From the NCBI RefSeq assembly GCF_003815655.1, contig NZ_CP033917.1, positions 3,162,001 to 3,226,000 on the forward strand: a stretch of DNA of 64,000 bases. The letters are read 5' to 3'. The notes beneath the pieces are model-generated. The model worked only from the letters and a program-made list of their open reading frames with translations. It was not told where the DNA came from and ran no database searches. The translations under genes and the position numbers were made by a program. Positions 7,538-16,776 of the stretch are shown in pieces (position 1 is the stretch's first letter; every line of letters starts with the position of its first letter). This stretch comes from Chryseobacterium sp. G0201 (GTDB lineage Bacteria > Bacteroidota > Bacteroidia > Flavobacteriales > Weeksellaceae).

Positions 7538-8730
7538 TAGAAAATTAAAAGATTGATATCGTGATAAGTAAGTCCGAAACGGTCGCAGATTACTTTTTTA
7601 GTATGCCTTCCTTTGTACATGTATAAACTCTGCTTCATTTCGTTTTTGCGGGTCAGCATGTTTTCGAAACCGCCTTCTTCGTCGTAATTTAAAATGTATG
7701 AAAGGAAAAAGTTTGAGATTGCTTTTGTAGTTGTTCTTGGCATTTTTGATGTCAGGTTCGGAAGTCCGCAATGGATTACACCGTGTTTAATGATGTAAGG
7801 ATTTTCCATTGTTGTAAGCTCCGAAGTTTCAATTACCTTTCCGTTATCGATGGTGATATCAATGATAACGCTGCCTTTTTTCATTTTCATGATCATGTCT
7901 TCGGTAACGATTGGCTGCATGTTTAACCTTGGAAGGGCACCAATTACAACATCTGCACGTCTTAATGCTTTGCTTAATTCCTTAGGATCAATGATTGACG
8001 TAGGAACGCGACTGTCAACGATGCTGTGAAGTCTTCTTAATTTAGATAAAGAATTGTCAAAAACTCTTACACTTGCACCAAGACCGATTGCGGCTTTGGT
8101 TGCAAATTCTCCAACGATTCCTGCTCCAAGAATAAGAACTTCAGAAGGTCGAACTCCTGTAATTCCGCCTAACATTAATCCGTTTGATAATGCTAATAAT
8201 TCCGAAGCGTATAAAATGGAAACGGTTCCGGCAATTTCGCCTATTAATCGTACTAACGCCAGTTGTTTATATTCATCAACGATAAATTCAAATGCAATGG
8301 CATTGATTTTTTTGTCTGCTAATTTTAAGAAATAATCTTTCTCTCTTAAATTAATTTGAAGTGCTGAAACCAAATACGTGTTAGGTTTCATATAATCAAT
8401 CTCATCTTCTGTAGGAGGGTTGATTTTCAGAATAAGATCCTGCGAAAAAGCTTCTTTGGGATCGTTCGTAATTCTTGCTCCAGATTCAGAATACTGTAGA
8501 TCTGTAAAAAATGAACCTTGTCCGGCTCCTGATTCAATAATGATCTCATGGCCGTGCTCTACCAATACCTGTACGGCATCTGGGGTGATGCATGTTCTCC
8601 TTTCGTGAAGACAGGTTTCTTTAGGAATTCCAATACTGAATTGTTTTCCTTTTTTAATAACCTCCAATTTTTCCTCTTGCGGCATTAATTCTTCCTCAGT
8701 AAATGGAGTAAAAATATTTGTAGTACTCAT
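7537..8730 (-). CDS. ald: Alanine dehydrogenase
   Basis: Catalyses the reversible NAD-dependent conversion of L-alanine to pyruvate and ammonia. The 397-residue protein has the N-terminal AlaDh/PNT domain (GIPKETCLHERR near residue 35, the substrate-binding Arg and Lys region) and the NAD-binding domain with GAGIVGEFA near residue 200. It carries about 30 extra residues at the N-terminus compared with the classical 370-residue enzymes, a form I know from Bacteroidetes. It is the first gene of a likely operon with the small membrane protein and the LytS/LytTR pair, and has its own TAnnTTTG promoter element downstream of tsaE. Confidence 0.88.
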   Translation of the reverse strand: MSTTNIFTPFTEEELMPQEEKLEVIKKGKQFSIGIPKETCLHERRTCITPDAVQVLVEHGHEIIIESGAGQGSFFTDLQYSESGARITNDPKEAFSQDLILKINPPTEDEIDYMKPNTYLVSALQINLREKDYFLKLADKKINAIAFEFIVDEYKQLALVRLIGEIAGTVSILYASELLALSNGLMLGGITGVRPSEVLILGAGIVGEFATKAAIGLGASVRVFDNSLSKLRRLHSIVDSRVPTSIIDPKELSKALRRADVVIGALPRLNMQPIVTEDMIMKMKKGSVIIDITIDNGKVIETSELTTMENPYIIKHGVIHCGLPNLTSKMPRTTTKAISNFFLSYILNYDEEGGFENMLTRKNEMKQSLYMYKGRHTKKVICDRFGLTYHDINLLIF

Positions 8731-8784
8731 TCTTTAAACTCAATTATGTCTTACAGATAATTATTTTACGGTTGATTGATGTAG

Positions 8785-8792
8785 CAAAGATA
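8785..8792 (-). promoter_or_regulatory. Candidate ald promoter (-7 element)
   Basis: On the minus strand TATCTTTG matches TAnnTTTG exactly and is followed by C. A TTA rather than TTG lies 19 bases upstream. Predicted start near 8781, giving a leader of about 50 bases. Confidence 0.45.
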
Positions 8793-8800
8793 CATAATAT

Positions 8801-9208
8801 TTAGTCGAATGTAACTTCTCGATGTTCGTCTGTATTATTAATGCTCATTGTGTGGTACTTGAGTCCGTAAAGTTCGTCTTCGTATACTTCAGGCCATTCT
8901 ATTATGCATAAAAAAGCGTTGTCCAGATATTCTTCGATACCAATATCGTAAACTTCTTCAATATTTTTCAGGCGATAAAGGTCAAAATGAAAAACTTTCC
9001 CTTTTGGTGTATTGTATTCATTTACAATAGAATAGGTAGGAGAGTTTACCTCGTCCTGACTTCCTAGATTTTTAAGCAAAAACTGGGTAAAAGTAGTTTT
9101 CCCTGCTCCCAAATTTCCTTTTAATAAGAAGATGTTATGTTGTAGCTGTGGAATTATTTGGTCTACAACTCCTTGCCAGTCTTCTAGTTTATTGATAATA
9201 ACTTCCAT
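8801..9208 (-). CDS. tsaE: tRNA threonylcarbamoyladenosine biosynthesis ATPase TsaE
   Basis: The small P-loop ATPase that, with TsaB and TsaD, makes the universal t6A37 modification of ANN-decoding tRNAs. At 135 residues it has the normal length. The Walker A GNLGAGKTT is near residue 32, the VNSPTYSIVNEY segment near 60, the HFDLYRL segment near 75 and the IEWPE motif near 104 are all family hallmarks. It precedes ald on the same strand with a separate promoter between them. Cytoplasmic, expected to be essential. Confidence 0.93.
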   Translation of the reverse strand: MEVIINKLEDWQGVVDQIIPQLQHNIFLLKGNLGAGKTTFTQFLLKNLGSQDEVNSPTYSIVNEYNTPKGKVFHFDLYRLKNIEEVYDIGIEEYLDNAFLCIIEWPEVYEDELYGLKYHTMSINNTDEHREVTFD

Positions 9209-9321
9209 TTTTAATGAATGATTTGCTATAATTAATCTTCAAAAATAAGTAAAATAAAACTTGAATATACATTGTGAAAGAGAGAAAAATTTAGATAGTA
9301 CCATTTATAATTAAAACTAAA

Positions 9322-9349
9322 AAAGCGGGAACTTTGAAATTCCCGCTTT
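9322..9349 (-). terminator. Terminator of the metalloprotease gene
   Basis: AAAGCGGGAA and TTCCCGCTTT form a 10-bp stem around an eight-base loop. T residues follow on the minus strand, 22 bases after the metalloprotease stop codon. Confidence 0.85.
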
Positions 9350-9371
9350 CATAAATTAACTGTAAAAAAAA

Positions 9372-11156
9372 TCATTGTTTTATTAAGCTAAAGGCTTTGA
9401 TTATAGTGTTCTGGCTATCTTTTATAATTAAACGGTAAAATCCTGGGGGTACGTCGTAAAAAGAAATACTTAAAACCTTTTCTGATGTACTGGTTTTGTG
9501 TATTGATTGCCCTAAAGCATTCACAATTTCTATATAATGATTTTTTTTAACCGATCCGAAATCAATATTTAACTTATCTTTAACGGGATTTGGATAAATA
9601 TTGATCATACCGTTATGATTATTTGCTATGCTTAAACTTAATGTTGAATTAATGACTGATCCCGAGATGTTGTAACCTCCCAGAGAAGCATAACTGGTGT
9701 AGCCTGTGTCAACGGTTCCATCTCCAATGCCTGTGATAGCTAAATAGTACTTTCCTGCATTGAGATTGGTATTGATGACAACCGGAGCACTCAGATTGGA
9801 AGGATTTCCTTTGTAAGTACCTATTAGGATATTTTTATTATCATATAAAGATACTTTTAAAAGCAAATTACTGTGTCTCTCTGCGGTTTGTATATTGAGT
9901 ATTGTATTTCCTCCACCAGTGTTGAACTGAAACATATCAATATCATCAGTACGATCAATGACTCCTTTATTTTCTATAGCAGAAATTATTCCGCTGGAAA
10001 TAATGAGGTTTGTAGCTGTGGTAATGCTGTTTCCGTGGTCGTCTGCTCTGTATCCTATATTATTTGTTGGTCCCGATATGATATTGAGATCATCTTCGTG
10101 ATTTGTAGCATTGGTATAATCTCCTTTACTCCATTGTGTTACGTTTTTGTAATAACTTGCTCCCATAATCGGAGCCCAATCTACGTGTCCGCTATAATAG
10201 CTGTATTGGCTTTGCCCGTCATGGTTTAATCCTAATGTGTGGCCTAGTTCATGAGAAGCAATTTCCCCTATAATCTTTCCGGAAGTTCCCGCTCCTGAAG
10301 TAAATGCCCAGCATGGTAAATCGCTGTAAGAAGAGAAACTATTGATGAGAGCGATCCCTGCGCCTCCGGGAGAAGCAATATCAGTTGGTGTAATAATGCA
10401 TCTCCTTTTCCTGTTTTGAGGGTAGGTGTTAAAAACTTCTTCATCGGTTGTTACATTTAAATTGAATGGACGAAAATCTTCTGCTGCAATTTCCCAAGCT
10501 TCTAAAATCTGATCATTTGTCATTCCTGAAGGTGCCGCATTAATAGGATTTCCGCCGTTCCAGCCGCTACCTGCAGATACAGTATGTCCGTTGAAATCTA
10601 ATAAAAGACATCCGGCTGCTCCCGGGAAGCTTTGTAGATTGTAGATGTTAATGTTTTTAGCTTCATTGCTTGGATAATTTGGATCTTTTTCTATTTTAGG
10701 AATCTGAATTTTAAGATAATCAATACAAATTGTCTTATTGATGTCAGTTTCTTTGATAAAAGCATCTCCTTTATAATCAGAATAATAGGCGTATGCTTTT
10801 TTGTTTTTTAAAAGGATTATTCTTCCATCCAGTTTCTCATTTTTTATTATAATACTGAAACTTCCTCCATTATTATCCAATATTTCTCCCTCTATGTGTA
10901 TTTCAGAGCTTGAATTTTTATTTTGATAATTTACTTTTGCATTAAGACTTTCAGAATTTGATGTTTTTAGTTTTATTTCATGATTTGTTTTAGATGTTGT
11001 AATTAATTGTAACTCGATTTGTTTAAAAAACTCGTTGGTCGTTCCTAATGAATAAGGATTTTGCTTTTCTGTACTGGTTTGGGCATAAATATTACTAGTT
11101 GTAATAAAATAAATAATTAAGAATACCCAAATTTTTAAGGCATGTTTTTTTTTCAT
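9372..11156 (-). CDS. Secreted zinc metalloprotease with T9SS sorting domain
   Basis: A 594-residue exported protease. It has a signal peptide (about 1-25, ending IYAQ), a propeptide-like region to about residue 170, and a reprolysin/pappalysin-like catalytic domain with HELGHTLGLNH near residues 302-312 (the three His are zinc ligands) and a later methionine in WAPIMGASY that fits the Met-turn. A pre-peptidase C-like beta domain follows (about 385-500) with the DIDMFQFN motif, then a C-terminal sorting domain (about 515-594, NIYPNPVKDKLNI) of the type that directs export by the type IX secretion system. The gene is monocistronic with its own terminator. Confidence 0.88.
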   Translation of the reverse strand: MKKKHALKIWVFLIIYFITTSNIYAQTSTEKQNPYSLGTTNEFFKQIELQLITTSKTNHEIKLKTSNSESLNAKVNYQNKNSSSEIHIEGEILDNNGGSFSIIIKNEKLDGRIILLKNKKAYAYYSDYKGDAFIKETDINKTICIDYLKIQIPKIEKDPNYPSNEAKNINIYNLQSFPGAAGCLLLDFNGHTVSAGSGWNGGNPINAAPSGMTNDQILEAWEIAAEDFRPFNLNVTTDEEVFNTYPQNRKRRCIITPTDIASPGGAGIALINSFSSYSDLPCWAFTSGAGTSGKIIGEIASHELGHTLGLNHDGQSQYSYYSGHVDWAPIMGASYYKNVTQWSKGDYTNATNHEDDLNIISGPTNNIGYRADDHGNSITTATNLIISSGIISAIENKGVIDRTDDIDMFQFNTGGGNTILNIQTAERHSNLLLKVSLYDNKNILIGTYKGNPSNLSAPVVINTNLNAGKYYLAITGIGDGTVDTGYTSYASLGGYNISGSVINSTLSLSIANNHNGMINIYPNPVKDKLNIDFGSVKKNHYIEIVNALGQSIHKTSTSEKVLSISFYDVPPGFYRLIIKDSQNTIIKAFSLIKQ

Positions 11157-11493
11157 CTTTTTTGATTTATAATTAATAATTAAGGCTTGAATAAATCAAT
11201 TAATTTGTGTTTTGTTTTTGTATTAATAATATTAATAAACGTATATGTTTGAAATATTATAATTAAAATTAGGTTAAATCATTATTTTATCTTCATTTAA
11301 TCGATTTATTATGGAAATGATTTATATTTACAATATTAATAAAGTCTATTGATTTTACCGATTGGGATTGGTTTTATCAATAATGATGAGCTTTTTGTAA
11401 GGATTTTTTTTAAGAGTAGAAATTTAGAATTATAGGAAAACTGTCTTTTGATTTTGTAATCAGAATAAAAAACTTATTGCTTATTTTTACAGC
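11157..11493. other. Divergent intergenic region, AT-rich
   Basis: A 337-base gap between the divergently transcribed metalloprotease and dnaG genes. It is very AT-rich, with no ORF, hairpin or RNA I can support. A TATTTTTA element at about 11481-11488 is a 7/8 match to the -7 promoter consensus for dnaG, but no TTG lies at the right distance. Confidence 0.4.
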
Positions 11494-13470
11494 ATGATTT
11501 CTAAACAGACCATAGATAAAATATTTTCCACGATCAGAGTAGAAGAGATCGTGGGCGAATATGTGCAGTTGAAGAGGGCAGGGTCTAATTATAAAGGGCT
11601 GAGCCCGTTTCATGAAGAAAAAACACCGAGTTTTGTAGTTTCGGCAAGTAAACAGATCTGGAAAGATTTTTCCAGCGGACAAGGAGGGACGGCGATCTCT
11701 TTTTTAATGGAAATCGAAAATTTCACTTATCCTGAAGCACTTCGCCACGCAGCAAAAAAATATGGGATTGAAATTGAGGAAGATCAGCGTGAATATTCAG
11801 AAGAAGCAAAAAATGCCCAGTCTGAAAGAGATTTACTCTATAAAATCCATGAAATTGCCAATGAATATTATCAGAATTTTCTTTGGGAAGTTGAAGAAGG
11901 AAGATCAATTGGTTTAGCGTATTTCAAAGAGCGTGAACTTAAGGACGATATCATCAAAAAATTCCAATTGGGATATTCTCCTGAAAAGAAAAATGCTTTC
12001 ACGGCCTTCGCTTTAGAGAAAGGATATTCGAAAGAAATTTTAGAGAAATCCGGACTTTCCATTTTTCCTGAAAATTCTCCTGCAGGAATCGACCGTTTCC
12101 GTGAAAGAGTAATTTTCCCGATTCACAGTTTCTCGGGAAGAGTTCTTGGTTTTGGAGCCAGAATTCTTAGAAATAATGTCAAAACAGCTAAATATCTCAA
12201 CTCGCCCGAAACGGAAATTTATCATAAATCAAATGTTCTTTATGGTTTAAATCAAGGGAAACAGGCAATTTCAAGAAAAAATATCTGTCTTTTGGTGGAA
12301 GGATATATGGATGTGATCTCACTTCATATGTCCGGAATTGAAAATGTTGTAGCAAGTTCCGGAACTTCTTTAACGACCGAGCAAATTAAGCTTATCAAAA
12401 GATTGACGGAAAACGTAACCATTCTTTTTGACGGAGATAATGCAGGAATTAAAGCGAGTTTCAGAAGTATCGATATGCTGCTGACAGAAGGCATGAACAT
12501 TCGTGTTCTTTTGTTTCCGGAAGGTGATGACCCAGATTCTTTTGCCAGAAAACATCCACAGGATTATGTTGAAAAATTCATCGAAAATGAAGCGATGGAT
12601 TTTATTGATTTTAAAGCTGAAATCCTTTTAAAAGATGCAGGAAGTGATCCGATTAAGAAAGCTGATGCCATCAGAAATATTGTAAAATCAGTTTCTTTTG
12701 TTCAGAATGCTCTTAAAAGAGAGGTTTATCTTAAGGAAGTTTCCAATAAATTCGGATTGTCTGAGCAGAGTTTGTTCAATGAACTGGATGTTCAGAGACA
12801 GGTTACACAAAATCAGACGCAACATGTTCAGCAACAGAAAGAACAGAAGCCTACAAAACTAGAAATTGTACCGAAACCCGAAAAGGAAATAGATTCCGTT
12901 CAGTTTAATATTCTTCATCAGGAAAATAAGCTGATCGATACAATGTTGATGTTCGGCGACGTAGTTCTTCACCGGGAAAATGACAAAAATGAAGAATATG
13001 AAGTAACCGTAATTGAAGAGATTCTTCATCATTTTGAGGAAGAACAATATGAATTTCAGGTAGAAACCAATCAGAAGATCATCAGTAGTATCAAAGAGGG
13101 GATCGAGAATGATGAATTGAGATCAGGAAGTTTTTTCATTACATTTATGGATGCTGATATTACCTTAAAAGTAGCAGACGCATTGATGCACCCTAATGAA
13201 TTGAGTGATTGGACGACCAGAAATATTTTCCCGCCAAATATGGGAGATCATATTGCAGAAGAGGTTGAAAATAACATCTTAATTCACAAATATTACTATA
13301 TTCACGTGATGATCAAAAGAGCTACAGCTGAACTTGAAGATTACCGTGACACGGATCAGGAAAAATATTTCGATTCTATCAAGAAAATTATGATGCTTAA
13401 TGACTTCTCTAAGCAGATTATTGATAAATTAGGCTGGTCGCCTGTGACAAAAAGTCCTATAAAATTTTAG
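11494..13470 (+). CDS. dnaG: DNA primase
   Basis: Makes the RNA primers for replication. The 658-residue chain has an N-terminal domain in the position of the CHC2 zinc finger (1-95), the RNA polymerase/Toprim core (about 130-370, with LVEGYMDVISLH and DGDNAGIKA) and a C-terminal helicase-interaction region. The zinc ligands are mostly gone: relative to E. coli C40-H43-C61-C64 the residues here are Ser37, His40, Asp58 and Ser61, while the surrounding fold sequence (PFHEEKTPSF, GGTAISFLM) is kept. From memory, other Bacteroidetes primases share this loss. A charged, Gln-rich linker lies near residues 440-470. The next gene, clpP, follows after 55 bases. Confidence 0.95.
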   Translation: MISKQTIDKIFSTIRVEEIVGEYVQLKRAGSNYKGLSPFHEEKTPSFVVSASKQIWKDFSSGQGGTAISFLMEIENFTYPEALRHAAKKYGIEIEEDQREYSEEAKNAQSERDLLYKIHEIANEYYQNFLWEVEEGRSIGLAYFKERELKDDIIKKFQLGYSPEKKNAFTAFALEKGYSKEILEKSGLSIFPENSPAGIDRFRERVIFPIHSFSGRVLGFGARILRNNVKTAKYLNSPETEIYHKSNVLYGLNQGKQAISRKNICLLVEGYMDVISLHMSGIENVVASSGTSLTTEQIKLIKRLTENVTILFDGDNAGIKASFRSIDMLLTEGMNIRVLLFPEGDDPDSFARKHPQDYVEKFIENEAMDFIDFKAEILLKDAGSDPIKKADAIRNIVKSVSFVQNALKREVYLKEVSNKFGLSEQSLFNELDVQRQVTQNQTQHVQQQKEQKPTKLEIVPKPEKEIDSVQFNILHQENKLIDTMLMFGDVVLHRENDKNEEYEVTVIEEILHHFEEEQYEFQVETNQKIISSIKEGIENDELRSGSFFITFMDADITLKVADALMHPNELSDWTTRNIFPPNMGDHIAEEVENNILIHKYYYIHVMIKRATAELEDYRDTDQEKYFDSIKKIMMLNDFSKQIIDKLGWSPVTKSPIKF

Positions 13471-13525
13471 GAACAAAAGTTGTAATTTAAATCTCAAATA
13501 AATTTAAAATAATACCAATAGAAAT

Positions 13526-14215
13526 ATGGACATTAAAAAAGAATTCAGAGATTTCTCTGTAAAGCATTTAGGAAACAGCGGTCTTGTTACCGATCAGTAT
13601 ATGGGAATGTATGGTCCAACCAATCTTACACCATACATCATGGAAGAAAGAAGGATGAACGTAGCTCAGATGGACGTTTTCTCTCGTTTGATGATGGACA
13701 GAATTATATTTCTGGGAACAGGAATTGACGATCAGGTTGCTAATATCGTAACAGCTCAGCTTTTGTTCTTGGAGAGTTCAGATCCTTCAAAAGACATTCA
13801 GATTTACATCAACTCTCCTGGAGGAAGTGTTTATGCTGGGTTAGGAATTTATGACACAATGCAGATCATTAAGCCTGATGTAGCAACGATCTGTACAGGT
13901 ATTGCTGCTTCAATGGGAGCTGTATTGTTGGTTGCAGGTGAAAAAGGCAAGCGTTCTGCGTTGAAGCATTCAAGAGTAATGATTCACCAGCCTTCAGGAG
14001 GTGCACAAGGTGTTGCTTCTGATATGGAGATCAACTTAAGAGAAATGTTGAAGCTGAAAAAAGAATTGTATGACATTATTTCTGAACATTCTGGTCAAAC
14101 TTACGAATGGGTAGAAAAAGCGTCAGACAGAGATTACTGGATGACTTCTACTGAAGCGAAAGAATTCGGAATGGTAGATGAGGTTTTACAGAGAGCCAAT
14201 AAAGAAAAGAAATAA
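13526..14215 (+). CDS. clpP: ATP-dependent Clp protease proteolytic subunit
   Basis: The serine protease subunit that forms two stacked heptamers and degrades proteins fed by ClpX or ClpC. At 229 residues, with about 30 extra N-terminal residues compared with E. coli ClpP, it shows the catalytic Ser in GIAASMGAV, the His in RVMIHQPSGG and the Asp in SDRDYWM. It lies 55 bases after dnaG on the same strand and ends at a strong terminator. No clpX follows, so the ATPase partner is encoded elsewhere. Confidence 0.96.
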   Translation: MDIKKEFRDFSVKHLGNSGLVTDQYMGMYGPTNLTPYIMEERRMNVAQMDVFSRLMMDRIIFLGTGIDDQVANIVTAQLLFLESSDPSKDIQIYINSPGGSVYAGLGIYDTMQIIKPDVATICTGIAASMGAVLLVAGEKGKRSALKHSRVMIHQPSGGAQGVASDMEINLREMLKLKKELYDIISEHSGQTYEWVEKASDRDYWMTSTEAKEFGMVDEVLQRANKEKK

Positions 14216-14238
14216 TTTTATTAAAAGAGAATAAATGG

Positions 14239-14266
14239 AAACGCGTCAATTTTGGCGCGTTTTTTT
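14239..14266 (+). terminator. Terminator of clpP
   Basis: AAACGCGTC pairs with GGCGCGTTT (one T-G pair) around a six-base loop, followed by a run of T residues, 24 bases after the clpP stop codon. Confidence 0.9.
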
Positions 14267-14388
14267 GTTGTTGAAAATTTGAAAAAAATTAACTCAATAA
14301 TTAATTTTAACAGATTTTTATTACTATTAATTCTAATAACGGCATTATTTTTCTATTTATAGAGGTATAACACTTAAATCATAGAATT

Positions 14389-14928
14389 ATGTCAAAGAAA
14401 ATTGCAATTTTAGCTACACACGGTTTTGAAGAAAGTGAATTAAAATCACCAAAAGAGTACATCGAGCAACAGGGCTGGACGGCACACATCATAAGCCCGG
14501 AAGCAGGAACGATAAAAGCTTGGGCCGAAAAAGACTGGGGTAAGGAATATAATGTTGATAAAACGTTGGATGAGGTTACAGCTTCAGAGTATGATGCTTT
14601 AGTTTTACCTGGTGGAGTTATCAATCCCGATCAATTGAGAACTAATGAGAATGCTTTACAGTTTGTAAAAGAATTTTTTCAACAAAAAAAGCCTGTGGCA
14701 GCAATTTGTCACGGTCCACAGATCTTAATTAATGCTGAGGTTGTAGAAGGGAGAAATATGACCTCCGTAAATTCTATTAGTAAAGATCTAAAAAATGCTG
14801 GTGCCGATTGGGAAGACAGCGAAGTTATAGTTGATAATGGATTGGTTACAAGCCGTACTCCAAAAGATCTTCCAGCTTTTAATGCTAAAATGGTTGAAGA
14901 AATTTTAGAAGGAAAACACGAAGATTAA
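14389..14928 (+). CDS. DJ-1/PfpI family protein (YhbO-like)
   Basis: A 179-residue cytoplasmic protein of the class I glutamine amidotransferase-like fold. The nucleophilic cysteine is in the elbow AAICHGPQIL (near residue 105) with the following His, and the acidic residue near the N-terminus (HGFEESEL) fits the conserved Glu of the PfpI/YhbO group. Members have been described as proteases, glyoxalase-like or protein-repair enzymes in stress; sequence alone does not choose between these. It is monocistronic, with its own terminator. Confidence 0.88.
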   Translation: MSKKIAILATHGFEESELKSPKEYIEQQGWTAHIISPEAGTIKAWAEKDWGKEYNVDKTLDEVTASEYDALVLPGGVINPDQLRTNENALQFVKEFFQQKKPVAAICHGPQILINAEVVEGRNMTSVNSISKDLKNAGADWEDSEVIVDNGLVTSRTPKDLPAFNAKMVEEILEGKHED

Positions 14929-14954
14929 AAATTTAATTTTAAATGAAATAAATC

Positions 14955-14988
14955 AAGACTTGGATATTTAATCTGAGTCTTTTTTTTT
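14955..14988 (+). terminator. Terminator of the PfpI-like gene
   Basis: AAGACT and AGTCTT pair, with an inner GAT/ATC, followed by nine T residues, shortly after the gene's stop codon. Confidence 0.75.
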
Positions 14989-15069
14989 GTAAAAAATTAA
15001 AACACAATTATCATTATATTCAAGATCAGTTTACATTCAACAACTACTTTCGCAGCCATAAAAGTAATT

Positions 15070-16332
15070 ATGAAAAAAATCTTATTGCCTGTTCTTGCTT
15101 TCATGGCCTTATCGGCTTGCAACAATGATGATAATGTAAATAATCAGGATATCAATTATTCTAAACTTCCACAGGAATTTTCGTTCACAACTTTAGCAAC
15201 GGTAAATGGAGTAGATGTTATCAACGGAGGTTTCGGTTCGGGAGCAACGGCACATCCAACAAGAAAAGGAGAGTTTTATGTCATTACAGACCGTGGTCCG
15301 AATACAGCCTATTCAAACGGAATAAAATTTTTAATTCCAAACTTCACGCCGACAATTATGCACTTTAAGATCAATGCAGATGGAAATATTGAAGTGATTA
15401 AATATATTAAACTTAAAAATCCTTCAGGACAACCCATCACAGGACTTCCAAATCCTGTTGGGATGGGAAGCACGGGTGAAATTGCTTATGGAGTTGACGG
15501 AAGTGTTTTACCAACCGATAATTACGGGTTGGATAGTGAAAGTATTGTTGCAGCGGCAGATGGCACATTCTGGGTTTCGGATGAATATGGTCCTCATATC
15601 GTTCATTATAGCGCAGAAGGAGTTGAAATGGAAAGAATAAGCCCTATCGGGGTAAATACAGGAACAAGAAAATTACCTGCAGTGTTAGCCAAAAGGAGAC
15701 CAAACCGAGGAATGGAAGGAATGTGCATGACTCCAGACGGGAAAATGCTAGTCGGCACAATGCAGTCTACAATGTATGTTCCTACAAAAGTGTTGGCAAC
15801 CAATACAACATTGACAAGAATTGTGACTTTTGATCTTGCCACGGGACAGACAAAACAATATTTATACAAGCAAGATGGAGGAGCTTCCGATTCTGTTTGT
15901 GATATTACAGCGATCAGTAACTCTGAGTTTCTGGTAATCGAAAGAGACGGAAACTTCGGTTCACAAGGTGGCCTTAAAAAAGTGTATAGAATAAATCTAA
16001 CAGGCGCTTCAGATGTAAGTGGAACTGATCTTACAGCCGTTGATGGTTTAAAAATCAATAATAAAACCCTTGAACAATCTACTTGGGATGAAATCAATAC
16101 TGCAGGATTAAAACCTGTTTCTAAAACGTTAGCTGTTGATCTTGTTTCAAAAATAGGATATGAACATGATAAATTTGAAGGAATTGTCTATTTAGGTGGA
16201 AATAAGCTGGCCATTTTTAATGATGATGATTTTGGCGTAGTCGATAATGGCAACGGAAATCCCAAAGCTAAAATTCTTCCTAAAACCGGGAAGGTTGATA
16301 AAGGAACGATGTATGTCGTAGATATTCAGTAA
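15070..16332 (+). CDS. Esterase-like/phytase-like lipoprotein
   Basis: A 420-residue exported lipoprotein: the signal MKKILLPVLAFMALSAC ends in a lipobox with Cys17, followed by an Asp-rich stretch (NNDDN). The mature part matches the 'esterase-like activity of phytase' family, with the signature segments FYVITDRGPN, FWVSDEYGPH, NRGMEGM and KFEGI spread over a beta-propeller-like chain. Members are thought to be phosphoesterases of the cell surface; the substrate is unknown. Monocistronic, ended by its own hairpin. Confidence 0.85.
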   Translation: MKKILLPVLAFMALSACNNDDNVNNQDINYSKLPQEFSFTTLATVNGVDVINGGFGSGATAHPTRKGEFYVITDRGPNTAYSNGIKFLIPNFTPTIMHFKINADGNIEVIKYIKLKNPSGQPITGLPNPVGMGSTGEIAYGVDGSVLPTDNYGLDSESIVAAADGTFWVSDEYGPHIVHYSAEGVEMERISPIGVNTGTRKLPAVLAKRRPNRGMEGMCMTPDGKMLVGTMQSTMYVPTKVLATNTTLTRIVTFDLATGQTKQYLYKQDGGASDSVCDITAISNSEFLVIERDGNFGSQGGLKKVYRINLTGASDVSGTDLTAVDGLKINNKTLEQSTWDEINTAGLKPVSKTLAVDLVSKIGYEHDKFEGIVYLGGNKLAIFNDDDFGVVDNGNGNPKAKILPKTGKVDKGTMYVVDIQ

Positions 16333-16352
16333 TTTTTAATTTACTTAAATAA

Positions 16353-16385
16353 AAAAGTCTCTCAATTTTTGGGAGGCTTTTTTTA
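16353..16385 (+). terminator. Terminator of the phytase-like gene
   Basis: AAAGTCTCTC pairs with GGGAGGCTTT (two G-T pairs), followed by T residues, about 20 bases after the stop codon. Confidence 0.8.
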
Positions 16386-16503
16386 TGTTAAAATAGTATA
16401 AAAAATTAGTTAATATATTTTCATACAAAATTTACAGTTTTCAAATCCGAAAATAAAAATTCTTCGTATATAATTTTTTTAACACTCAAATAATAGACTG
16501 GTT

Positions 16504-16725
16504 ATGTCACAATCCAAAAATAATTTCTTAGATCTTATTGCGACTGAGATTGAACAATTTTATGGAATTAGAATTCCGGAGCATACTGGAAAAGAAAAAA
16601 TTACTTATACTCTTTTTAAATTTTTCTCAGGGATTTACAAAAAAGAACTTGACGTTTATTTTCTGTCTGGAAAAGTTATCAGTTACCAAGTCCATTATTT
16701 TATTTTTAACTTCAAAATATTCTGA
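16504..16725 (+). CDS. Small hypothetical protein, possibly truncated
   Basis: A 73-residue ORF with a good ATG after an A-rich stretch and a terminator immediately after the stop codon, so it looks like an expressed unit. The first 55 residues are mixed and charged; the last 15 (YFIFNFKIF) turn abruptly hydrophobic and aromatic, unlike the rest, as if the frame had shifted near 16690. An overlapping ORF in another frame covers 16538-16768. I do not recognise it. It could be a decayed longer gene or a genuine small protein. Confidence 0.4.
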   Translation: MSQSKNNFLDLIATEIEQFYGIRIPEHTGKEKITYTLFKFFSGIYKKELDVYFLSGKVISYQVHYFIFNFKIF

Positions 16726-16732
16726 CAATAAA

Positions 16733-16756
16733 AAAACCACCAAATTTGGTGGTTTT
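16733..16756. terminator. Perfect palindromic bidirectional terminator
   Basis: A 24-base perfect palindrome (AAAACCACCAAA and its complement) lies between the small ORF and the converging tpiA gene and can serve both strands. Confidence 0.85.
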
Positions 16757-16776
16757 CGATATTTTTAATTGTATTA

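Noticed and set aside
15606-16097. A 163-residue minus-strand ORF inside the phytase-like gene
   Set aside because: It lies antisense to a complete lipoprotein gene with family motifs and has no start context or homology I recognise.
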